From NCBI GenBank assembly GCA_008711295.1, contig VUYV01000070.1:1574485-1638484 (forward strand): a DNA stretch of 64,000 bases, in the 5' to 3' direction. The notes under the pieces were generated by a model that was not told the origin of the DNA, did not search any database, and worked only from the letters and a program-made list of their open reading frames with translations. This stretch comes from Anarhynchus alexandrinus (Eukaryota > Chordata > Aves > Charadriiformes > Charadriidae). How positions within the stretch are numbered: position 1 is the first letter of the stretch; each line of letters starts with the position of its first letter. The position numbers were made by a program, and so were the translations under genes. Positions 50,381-60,223 of the stretch are shown piece by piece.

Positions 50381-50629
50381 AGAGGGCAGGTTTAGATTGA
50401 ACATTAGGAATAAGTTTTTCACTTTGAGAGTGGTAAGGCACTGGAACAGGTTGCCCAGAGAGGTTGTGGAGGCCCCATCCCTGGAGGTGTTCAAGGCCAG
50501 GCTGGACGTGGCCTTGGGCAACCTGGTCTAGGGGGAGGTGTCCCTGCCTATGGCAGGGGGGTTGGAACTCGATGATCTTCAAGGTCCTTTCCAACCTAAA
50601 CCATTCTATGATTCTAAGATTCTATGATT
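50381..50629 (+). mobile_element. CR1 LINE, 3' part
   Basis: Rightward CR1 copy of about 250 bp. It covers the C-terminal 48 or so codons of the second open frame, the stop (TAG in 'ggtctaggggg'), the 3' untranslated region and terminal octamers 'attctatg', 'attctaag', 'attctatg'. Its peptide, from [18 protein letters not shown] onward, differs from the minus-strand copy at 8466-8813 by one residue over about 49 positions. Both therefore belong to the same, fairly young subfamily. It is 5'-truncated and inactive. Confidence 0.96.
50383..50531 (+). pseudogene. CR1 second open frame, C-terminal remnant
   Basis: About 49 codons remain of the extreme C terminus of the CR1 polyprotein, ending at the natural stop. 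An upstream methionine at 50319 opens the same frame, but the 64 bases before 50383 are non-CR1 flank, so that start is accidental. Confidence 0.9.
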
Positions 50630-50910
50630 TGCCCATCTTTTGTAAGATTTTTTTTTCCTGTATATGTGTTGTTAAAAAAAAGGAAGAAAAAAAAGTTAGA
50701 GACTGGTAGTTCAAAAAATACTGCTTGTGCTTTATTATTAACACCTGAGTTTTTAAACTACACAGCACCCTTCTGTCATTTTGAAGATCAATAAATTCCC
50801 ACTGAAACATGAAAAATTACCAAGGTAAAGCATGAGAAAGAGCTCCAGACATGGTTTTAGTTATCAAGATAAATATATGAAGTAGATTAATGCTTCTATG
50901 TCATCTGCTT

Positions 50911-50963
50911 TTTGAGTGTGTGGTTGAGGTGTGGTGGGTTGGTTTTTTTTGTTTGTTTGTTTA
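50911..50963 (+). repeat. T/G-rich low-complexity tract
   Basis: G/T words ending in 'ttttttttgtttgtttgttt'. It has the same strand and composition as the other tracts. Confidence 0.6.
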
Positions 50964-51710
50964 AACTTGCTATTATTTAAAAATGTATTCCTTTCAGCAG
51001 GAAATATATATTTAAAAAAAAAAGATATTCTGGTTAATTCTGGTAAAATGCAATTTTTTTTTCTTATAAAAGTGTGAGCATGTCTGATCACCAAAGCACC
51101 CAGAGATATCAAAATGGAGACTCTATAAATCCTAGGACTAACTTCCCTTAATCAATCTTGATTTGTCTCCTTATTCTTGTTTTTGTTTTTCTCTGAATGC
51201 AATACTTCTTGCTAAAATCTTCTTTTCCCTAATCTGAATTGGATTTTCCACATGGCAAATCAGTTGTGTATTTCATGTTTCAGTAGTCTGCACTCTAATG
51301 TCAGAGCCCATGAGTTTTTGGTGTATTTATGATGCAGTTTGTGGGAGAGGGGAGTATATTGTTTTAAGTGGGAATAAACTTTTGTCTCTGGAATTAAAAG
51401 CTAGTAAACATTCATTATTATGTGATTAATGGTTCAGTGAAATGAAGGCGTCTTTGATGTTTTCTGTTAAAAGTGCATGGTCATTCCTTTTTGTACTCCC
51501 AGCGCCACAACTGTGAAATAGAAATTGATCCTGTGGCACTTTCCAGGAATAATTTCTTTATCAAAACAGGTGAATCCTAATTCCTTCGGGATATTCTCTA
51601 AAGTAGTTACCTTCTGGCTCATTTCAGAAAATTGGCTCTGATTTCTTCTGTTGAGTAATCTACTAACAACAAAATACTTGATTTTCTTCTCAGCCATGAC
51701 CTTTTATGTG

Positions 51711-51783
51711 TTTGGGGCTGTTTGGTTTTTGGTTTTGTTTCTTTTTGTTTGGTTGGTTTGTTGTTTTTTGTTTTTTTTTTTCA
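51711..51783 (+). repeat. T/G-rich tract ending in poly-T plus CAG
   Basis: About 73 bases of T with G interruptions, closing with an 11-base T run and CAG. It has the form of a polypyrimidine tract and acceptor, but a stop codon (TAG) follows at once in one frame and no exon is recognised. Confidence 0.6.
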
Positions 51784-52851
51784 GTAGATCTTCAGTGCTT
51801 AATCCCAGCCTAATTCTGAGCTTTCACCATAGCAAAGTTTTGGGTATGATTTCATCAATGGTCCCTACCTGTAGTTCTTCACTGCAGGTGAAGGTGACTG
51901 TGCATTTATACAAACAGGGCTCCACAGCTGCTGAAGGAGTTCCTATAATGATGTGTTTTCATATGGCAGGGCCATGATATTTGGCCCATGGCTGTGCCAA
52001 CCCAACCAGGAGAAGGTACCAAAAGGGACTAGCCCAGGCCCATTTCCCTACCCTCTGGGTTTGGTTTTTTTTTTCCTGCCTGCACTCCTGTGACTATTGG
52101 AGACATTATTGCTTTTCAGATAGACAGATCAGGAACAGCACAACATGGCATCATCCTCTTCCAAGCCTTTTTCTCCTTCTCCTCTTGTCCAAAATCACCA
52201 AGACCTGGGAGATGAGAAGATGCATTCATATGTTGGCCCCTCAGGGTTGTGGAAATGAAAGCGTATCACTCATTCTCTTGTTGTATTATTAATATTAAAA
52301 TATAATAAAATCGTTACTATTTCATGTTCTTCTCCTGCAGATTTGCAAAAAACCATATTGTGTTCCTGTCCTTAAAATAAGAGTACGAGTTGTGCAGCTC
52401 TCTCGAGCATTTTTATTTTCCTGATTTCACTTTCAGACCGAAACTCTTGTTAATATGTGAAGTTATTGTTCAGAAAACCTCTGAAGGAAAATCCACACTT
52501 CATTTAAGCCTCCCTTTCACAGGGACTAGTCAGAGCACTGGGAGCATGAAGGTGTCACTGGGAAAAAGAAACATAGCCTTGAGCTGGGTGGCGAGTGATG
52601 CGTTAGCATTGCTAAGGAGGTACCTTTGTGTATGGTGCGGTGTTCTCATGAAAATGTGCTCTTCTGGCGTGAGAGCCAGAAGAGCAAAAGCCACAGAATG
52701 GCTGTTTTCAAGGTATGAACAACAGTAGCAGTAATAATAACTCACCTATATTTTCAGATCAGAATAGATGGAGGTAGTAATCTCATTAGCAATCACGGAA
52801 ATAACCTGCTAAACAGCTATTTCAGCACACACTTACTGACATAATACCACT

Positions 52852-52942
52852 ATATGTATTGTATAATGTATAAAAATGTATAAATGTATAAAATAATAAA
52901 AATAAAAATAATGTATAAATAAATATATAAAAAATACATTTA
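52852..52942 (+). repeat. AT-rich degenerate tandem repeat
   Basis: Repeated ATGTATAAA-like words change rightward into ATAAAAATAAAA words. It is almost free of G and C. Such sequence melts easily and may vary in length, but it shows no gene. Confidence 0.75.
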
Positions 52943-53631
52943 ATAACACCTTGCTGGGCTACTGCATCAGAATTTGTAGATGTTGCTTTGATTTAGTTTG
53001 TCAGGGATGACAGTGAAATATTAAGAAAAATTAAGGATTAAGCATAATATTCATAAGTTATTTCCTACTATTATGTATTTCCTGATAGTCAACTGTTTAT
53101 TCTAGGTATGGTGGTGGATCTTTAAAACACTTTAATTCCTATTAGTCAGATCTGATATATAGAGGAAGAAACCTATAAATGTCATCAGTTCTGCCTGGCC
53201 AGTTGTTGGCTTACGTTCTTTCCAGGTGGATGGCACTAAACATAGGGAGAGGGTAAGGTGCCTCAGGTATTGATCAACAGCAAGCATTGCAAATTTTGAT
53301 TGGTTTTGGTTACTAGGCAGAATTTCAATTTCTTGGATGCTATCTAGTGTCTATAACTTGTGGGGAAACTTGGAACAGTGCTTGAAGGAAGAGGCACATT
53401 TTAATAATCTTATTAGGTAAAGCTTTTGTGGCTTGAAATGGATTTTTATTCCCCTCCCCTTTCTCTTCTATACTCAAGAAAGTCTCTAGTCCTCTTTCAG
53501 GTGATATCTTGCAGGCATACAATAGCCTGGTCATTGGCTGATAACCTGATAATAGTTCTTAGCTGTTCACTCTAATAATATACATAATTGATGTTATTTA
53601 CTGAATTTAGTTTAAATATAATTTAGAACTG

Positions 53632-53654
53632 TTTTTTTTTTTTTTTTTTTTTTN
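53632..53654 (+). repeat. 22-base poly-T run ending at an N
   Basis: This is the longest homopolymer in the window, immediately followed by an undetermined base at 53654. Its true length is uncertain. It could be the reverse of a poly(A) tail, but no retroelement body is recognised on its right. Confidence 0.8.
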
Positions 53655-54773
53655 GGGTTAGAAATTTTCCTAGTTTTTAGATTCATTTTCTCGATTTTAA
53701 AGCCAAAGTTACTGTAGGGTCTGTCCAACTTGTGTTTTGCTTTCTGAGAACATTCAAGCAATCAAATTTTGCTCACATCAGTGCTCCCGGTAAACAAATT
53801 TTAAGTTTCCACACTTGAGTATGCACGCTGGGAGTGGAACTGTACGCAGTGCCATGGTATTACTTGACACAGTGATAGAAGTGAGTTCCCAAAAACCCCC
53901 AACCAGAACCTGGCACAGAAGCAATTAAATACGCCTTTCTTAGCTAGGATAGTACAGGAAGATGCAATATCTTTGTGTGAATGTGACGAGAGAAAATTGC
54001 ATTCAAACTCTGGTCCCAGCCAATAAATCTTACAGCAGCCTAACTTTTCTTGGAATGATGCCTCAGGCAAAGCACAAGTGGCCCAGAAAAGAAAAAAAAA
54101 TATAAAAAAAAAACCTTAATGTTTTCATGATTCTCTTTATCTATCGCTTCCCTATAAATTACAAGCCCTTTAACAGAGACACTCGGAGCCTTAGGGCTTT
54201 TTGTAAAGTTCTCCTAGTGACTGCGTTACACTTATCCCATAGGGCAAAAAGAAACTATATCTTGTCTTATCTCCCTATTCACATCACAGAGTTCTTAAGG
54301 ATCAAGTATTCCAACACTCACAGCAAATGACTCATTGTCAGTCCACGGTGTGCTTAAAAATTAAGAGAACTTTTGATGTATTCACATAATGAATACATTC
54401 AGTTGAACAGTATTTTCCATGAAGCGATAAACTGTGAACAAAATGAAGCTAGTTCATTAAAGACTTGTTATTTTTTCATAAGTCTTTTTCTGCATTTGGT
54501 TTAACTCAGGTTATCTCTTAGCCATGCTGGACTAATGAAGTGATTTTCTCGCTCTGGTATAGTAGGCATATGTAGGTCTCCGTTTGAACACCCATCTTTG
54601 GAAAAGATTATGCAACAAATCTGTGCAGATGTAAAGAGCACCTGCAGCTTTGGTATTATTCAGTATGGCTCAAGGGTTGATCTATAAACCTATATGCATG
54701 ATTTTAGGCCTCAGAACATTTCTTAGTTCCTTTTTCCACTTGAGATGGGGAAGAGACTTGCTTTGCGGCAAGT

Positions 54774-54828
54774 CTTTTTTTTTTTTCTTTTTCCTTCATC
54801 TGTGGCATGCTGCTTTTTTTTTTTTTTA
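54774..54828 (+). repeat. T-rich tract with two poly-T runs
   Basis: Two runs of 12 and 14 T are separated by about 27 mixed bases. No element is recognised. Confidence 0.6.
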
Positions 54829-56752
54829 GTGCCACATTTTCTGTCTGGAGTGGCTGCTGGTTTAGGCTTATGGCCAAAACTGTTCTTGGAAGTCGAGGGC
54901 TGACTTCTGTTCCTAACAGAAGTGCTGATATGACTGTTTCTTGGTGTTTTTCAAAAGACGTTTTCTGACTGATAATGTGGCCCCATTTTGCCAGCGAGAG
55001 CAGAAGCAGAAGAATGATGCTTTTACTCAAGTCTGTTGAATTTGGAAGTATTGACAGACATGGAGACTGCTTCAGGAACATATTGACGGCAGCAACTCTA
55101 GTTACTCCATATACATATATTAATGTCAGACAGGGATAAGCCTGAAATTGTTATGAAGAAGCTTTCTGCCTGGACCAGGGAAGCGTCTTTGCTGAGCTGT
55201 TGTTGTCACTGGTGAGGGAGGAAGTGAGCAGCGGGAAACCAGTGTGCACCGTGGTGTAGAAGCATTATCTTTCTCTTCCACAGCTTCTCCTAATTCAACT
55301 TAAAATATGTTCCAGTAATTATGCAGAGGAAAAAATACTTTTGCGTAGTGAGTGAAACTAAGAGTATAAAGCCATGCAAAAGGCATGAATTAGAATAAAA
55401 AGACAAATTAACAGTGGGTCCTTACTGTGTCATGTCCACCCCAAATATACAGGCAGAAGGACAGTGATGGCCTCAGCATTCTGGACAGGTTTGACTGTTG
55501 ATTACAGACCAAATTCGAGCAGTTGCTATTTTCTAAATGAGAGGGGTCAGGAGGATTGCTGAGTATCTGGATGAGAGGAGGGCACTAAAAACTTCCCAGC
55601 TACCACTGCTGTTGCTGACATTTTTGAACCGTATGCAGAATCGTGGGTACCATATGCATAGAGAACCTTTCTTTATGCAATCTCTGTGTTTGCTTTCTGG
55701 GATACCTTTTAACTTGTCCTTTTGTACAACTTTCTGTGCTTTGGGCCAGATCTAGTAGCTCCAAAATGACCTAGAGGGATGCTGCATGCAGCAGCATCCA
55801 CATGTTACACACTGCTCCTGTTGAACTGGGAGCTGATGCAGGTGTCTGTCACTTTTACCAGAACTGGCTTTCTGTTTCTATCGACCGAAGTCATGGTTTC
55901 CCGGGAAATTTGCAAGATAATTATTTTTTGGTGATAATGAGGTCGTTAAGTTCTGCATTTTTTGCATAAAAAGGGTTGGTAATGTAAATCAGTGCAAATC
56001 AAGTAATGTAATACCATGTTATAAGCCTAGTAGAATGTGCCCTGAATTTTGAATAGTGGGAAAAAAAGAGATATTTACTGCTTAGGGAACACGTATTCCC
56101 ATAACACTTTCTTTCCGTATGCAATACCTGCTTTAAGAGTTCACCTTTTATAATTGTTTTAACAAAACTTCGAGCTACGTTATGTACTCTGTTGATATCA
56201 CCAAAATCTCAGCTTTTGTACTGATACAATACAAAATTGATTGCACACTGATATTATGCAAAATAATGTTAAAAATGAAGCCTGGCAAGCAAAGTGATCC
56301 TTGGCAGCTGCCACCCTGCTCACTGGTGCCATTCAGTGTCCCAGATATGCTGGAAGTTTGACAAGATGCACGAGAGGGGGTTTAATTAGGCCACAGTTTT
56401 ACTAATTCCACTAATCTAGGAGTTGTGCATCAATCACGCACACAATGCAGATTGTTACTTCTTCCTCCCTTGTTCCCACTTATTTGGGAAGTGCTCACAG
56501 TCTCACATGTGGCTCTGGGCCACCACAGATGTGAGGTTTGGAGGGCTGATGCCATGGGGTTCTCCAATTCCTGCTTTTGCCTGGGAATCGACTCTTTAAA
56601 GGTCGTGCCTTCCCCTAAATCTGCTTTCAGCTCTGACTGATTGAGAAAAGGTTCTTGCTGAAGTGCCTTCTAAATTACTATTATATGCCCTTCTAACTAG
56701 GGCCTGTAGGGCAGCCCAAATAAATCCCTGTGCCCTGACCAGTCTAGGGATT

Positions 56753-56789
56753 AAAAAAAAAAAAAACAACAAAAAAACAACCACCAAAN
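56753..56789 (+). repeat. A-rich tract ending at an N
   Basis: A 14-base A run is followed by A/C-rich sequence and an undetermined base at 56789. It might be an old poly(A) tail, but no upstream retrocopy is recognised. Confidence 0.6.
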
Positions 56790-57065
56790 TTGCAAAAGAG
56801 GAAATATGCATGTCCTGTGGTTGGGTAAATAGGAGTAGCTGCTCTGCAACTGCAGGAAGACTGGCAGAACTTTGGGGAGGGAGGGCAGTGGCTCCCACGT
56901 ATGGGGCTGAGGTGTCCCACAGCTCAGATGATGGTCCCTGCTCCTCTGCCTGGCTCTTGGAGTTTACAGGGAGCTTGGATTTTCTTATTCCTGTATTGCA
57001 AAGCAATGTCCTTTCTTACTGTGGTCTGCCTTTGAAATGATTGGAGGATCAGGGTCTCAAATTAG

Positions 57066-57922
57066 GGCTAAGTATTGGGGCCAGTTCTGTTTAATATTTG
57101 TACATCAATACATGTTAACAATAACGTTAATACAATTCTCTATCAACGAGCCGAATGAGAGGATCGAGTGCACCCTCAGTAAGTTTGCAGACAACACCAA
57201 GCTAGGCAGGAGTGTCAATCTGCTTGAGGGTAGGAAGGCTCTACAGAGGGATCTCGACAGGCTGGATCGATGGGCCGAGGCCAATGGTATGAGATTCAAC
57301 AATGCCAAGTGCCGGGTCCTGCACAGGGGTCACAACAACCCCATACAGCACTACAGGCTTGGGGCGGAGTGGCTGGAAAGCTGCCTGGCGGGAAAAGGGT
57401 GTTGGGGGTATTGGTTGACAGCCAGCTGAATATGAGCCAGCAGTGTGCTAGTGGACGTTGAGGTGCTGGAGCGTGTCCAAAGAAGACCAATGAAGCTGAT
57501 GAAGGGTCTAGAGCGCAAGTATTATGAGGAGCAGCTGAGGGAACTGGGATTGTTTAGTGTGAAGAAAAGGAGGCTGAGGGGAGACATTATCAATCTCTAC
57601 AGCTATCTGAAAGAAGGTTGTAGTGAGGTGGGGGTTGGTCTCTTCTCCCAAATAATAAGTGATAGGACAAGAGGAAATAGCCTCAAGTTACACCAGGGGA
57701 GGTTTAGAATGGATGTTAGGAAAAATTTCTTCACTAAAAGGGTTGTCAAGCACTGGAACAGGCTGCCCAAGGAAGAGGTTGAGTCACCATCCCTGGAGGT
57801 ATTTAAAAGCCACATAGATGTGGTGCTTAGGGACACGGTTTCGTGGTGGACTTGGCAATGTTAGGTTAATGGTTGAACCTGATGATCTTAAAGGTCTTTT
57901 CCAACCTAAACTATTCTATGAT
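57066..57922 (+). mobile_element. CR1 LINE, longest copy, with internal deletion
   Basis: Rightward CR1 copy of about 860 bp. It starts inside the reverse-transcriptase palm region (the 'tattggggccagttctgttt' block), runs through the thumb and C-terminal part, and ends with 'gatgatcttaaaggtctttt', 'ccaacctaaactattctatg'. A complete CR1 has roughly 150-200 more bases between the 'cagcagtgtgct' segment (about 57440) and the 'ggagcgtgtccaaagaag' segment (about 57468); they are missing here. Its codons differ clearly from the copies at 8371 and 50381, so it is from a different or older subfamily. Confidence 0.95.
57151..57864 (+). pseudogene. CR1 reverse-transcriptase remnant, inactivated
   Basis: Residues recognisable as CR1 polymerase read in one frame from 57151: [10 protein letters not shown], then [18 protein letters not shown] and [12 protein letters not shown]. 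The catalytic FADD box reads FADN (57184-57195), so the second metal-binding aspartate is lost. Near 57403 the CR1 match shifts frame ([15 protein letters not shown] lies in another frame), then returns after the internal deletion as [15 protein letters not shown] to the C terminus ([19 protein letters not shown]). The element is triply dead: active-site change, frameshift and deletion. It is not a host gene. Confidence 0.9.
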
Positions 57923-58492
57923 ATCTTCAGGCATATGAGAAATCTGCTAGAAGTTTGATTTAATGTTATGTTTATTACCACCACGACCATATGTCCATAA
58001 AGGACATAATACGTACCAAATGGGTGTCCTGGTCCCCAGCATGTGGCAAAGCTGTTCTACAGGACCTGTGAAGCAGTACGGAAGCAAAGATGTGGGCAAA
58101 TTTATTTTAGTCCATTAAATGAGGGTATGCTAATTCTCCCTGGGGTAGAAAATGAGCCCATCTAACTTGTTTCTCATCAGAACTTTCTGCAGTTGAAGGA
58201 TGTTGGGCTAATGAAGTCTTGTGCTGTCATCAGAGGATTGTTCTTATCCACCTCGTGGATTTAGAAAATATTTTATAACCTTAATATGAACAAAACTTCA
58301 GAGTCCAGCTCTTTGGTAGAAGCCCAGTGTACTTCCATGGATGCTGAGAGAGGTGCCCCTCCTGGATGTCCAGGAGAGCAGCTGACCCCGATCAGCATTT
58401 AAGGATGCTGGAGCAGAACCAACATGTAGATGTGAGACTGCATTCCCTAACCAGAAATGGCAAGGAAAAAATGTGGGGCAAATCTCCAAAAC

Positions 58493-58562
58493 GTTTTGGT
58501 TTTGGGTTTTTTTGGGGGGTTTTTTGGCTTTTTTTTGGTCTTTTTTGTCTTTTTTTTTTTTT
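58493..58562 (+). repeat. T/G-rich low-complexity tract
   Basis: Runs of T and G including 'tttttttggggggttttttg'. It is the most extreme of the T/G-rich tracts and is partly complementary to the A/C-rich tract at 58712-58755. Confidence 0.7.
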
Positions 58563-58711
58563 GACTTAGAGACTTTTCTTCAGACTTTTCACATGAAAAT
58601 GAGACTTTCAAGCTCTCTTTATGCTGAAGTTGAGAAGGTTATAGGGCACCAGCACTGTGGATGATGAACTCAAATTTAGTTTGATTTAGATTTTTATCTC
58701 AAATCCCATTT

Positions 58712-58755
58712 TAAAAACAAACAAACCACCCCCCAAATAAAACAAACAAAAAACC
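58712..58755 (+). repeat. A/C-rich low-complexity tract
   Basis: AAAC-type words around a CCCCCC core. It is an imperfect reverse complement of the T/G-rich tract at 58493-58562. Confidence 0.6.
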
Positions 58756-60186
58756 TTTTTCTTTTTTAAAATTATATTAATTTCCAGGAAACTAAGTTGG
58801 GTTTGTCTGTTTGTCTTCCTTTATTCATATATTCTAATAAAATAGTAGACATCTACTTTAAATCTCCAACGTTAAAGCAGATGATTATTCAATGACAGGG
58901 ATACCAGATGTGGAGTATATTATTTCTGCTAGCAAAGAAGGGAGGGAAGGGTGGAAGATTCTTTTCTTTGTGAACCCCATTGTTAACTTGCATTGTGGCA
59001 AGAGCTCCAGATACTGCGGAGAGAACTCACATTTCTAAGGCAGTAAGTCTGTTGTGAACTACAAGGCAACTACCATAGATTTTATTTTGTTTTAATTTAG
59101 AATCTATATTAAAACATATTCTTATGACACCGTGTAGTTTTATTTCCTGTTACGGAAACAGTAAATGTAAATTCTCATGAGATTTTAATATTTCTGAAAT
59201 CCTCGTTGCTATATTTATCTTAGGAAAGTGGGATAAATAAACCAAACCAAAACCATGGTTTCCACAGGTTATTACTGTGTGCTCTGAGCTGCAAACATGC
59301 TCAGGGACCACAGATGGTGGGAACCCCATCGGTAAGTGGAACTCCAGACTATATGGCCAGCCTCATTCACTGAGTATTAAGGAATTTGCCTTCTGCCCCC
59401 TATATTTTTTAGTTTTTTGGGAACCTTCTTTTGTACCAAAAGGGATCAGATAAGTGATGTCTGTGTGGGGTGTTTGGTTTGTTTTTTAAGAGATTTGCTA
59501 GGGTTTTCTGAAGCGGTTACAGGTTTTTAACAGACCCACCATGTGAAAAAGTTGCCTGGAATTTAAGCACTAAATTGAAAAACAAAGCCTTACAAAGTGT
59601 TGCCAGTTAAGGACTCTCAGTTGCCATCTTTGGAGATTTTTGACCAGTGTTAGCAGTTACAATCTCATCAGTAATCTTAATCAGACCTCCATTTTTAATA
59701 TTAATACCACAACCCAAACCACTTAGATAATTAATTTAGGAAAAAATATAGCAAAGAAACAACGAGAAGTTAAGTTTGATTGAGATACTACAGGAGTTTG
59801 GAATGTTGTAGAATTTGCTTTAATTAGTTCTTTAACATAGCTGTAATATACATGTTACCAAATAGTTAATGATCCATTGGGAAACCAATGCAATGAATTA
59901 GAAGTACCACTAAACCAGAATATAACTGGGGTAGCAGTAGAAATGACCAATAGAAAACATGTGATTTGTGATCTCCAAAGCTTTTATCAACCAGCTGCCA
60001 TTTAACCAGTTCCCTAGTTTATCCTGTGTGACAATCCGTCTGCATTTGGTGAAAACGGAGAGAAACATTGAACCCTTTGCTGGAGAGTTATACTGGGTGA
60101 GAGCGCTCATGGGCTCAAAACCACAGGGAGCTGAGTAGTGGCACACAGGGGTGCACGGAAGGGCAGGCTGTGAGATGTGTGTTAGT

Positions 60187-60223
60187 TCTGGGGTTTTTTT
60201 GTTGTTGTTTGGGTTTTTTTTTT
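60187..60223 (+). repeat. T/G-rich low-complexity tract
   Basis: A short tract of T runs separated by G runs and GTTGTTG, on the + strand as for most tracts of this kind here. Confidence 0.6.

Larger units (their letters stand above)
50630..57065. other. AT-rich non-coding stretch with many simple tracts
   Basis: No gene is recognised. The stretch carries T/G-rich tracts (50911-50963, 51711-51783), an AT-rich repeat (52852-52942), a 22-base poly-T with an N (53632-53654), A-rich and T-rich tracts (54091-54115, 54774-54828) and an A-rich tract with an N (56753-56789). The 125-codon minus-strand frame at 54704-55081 and the 125-136 codon frames at 56596-57040 cross such tracts and have no domain; the latter two contain an undetermined residue. 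Confidence 0.55.

Noticed and set aside
50319..50531. 70-codon frame starting at an upstream methionine as a host gene
   Set aside because: Only the part after 50383 is CR1 coding sequence; the start lies in unrelated flank.
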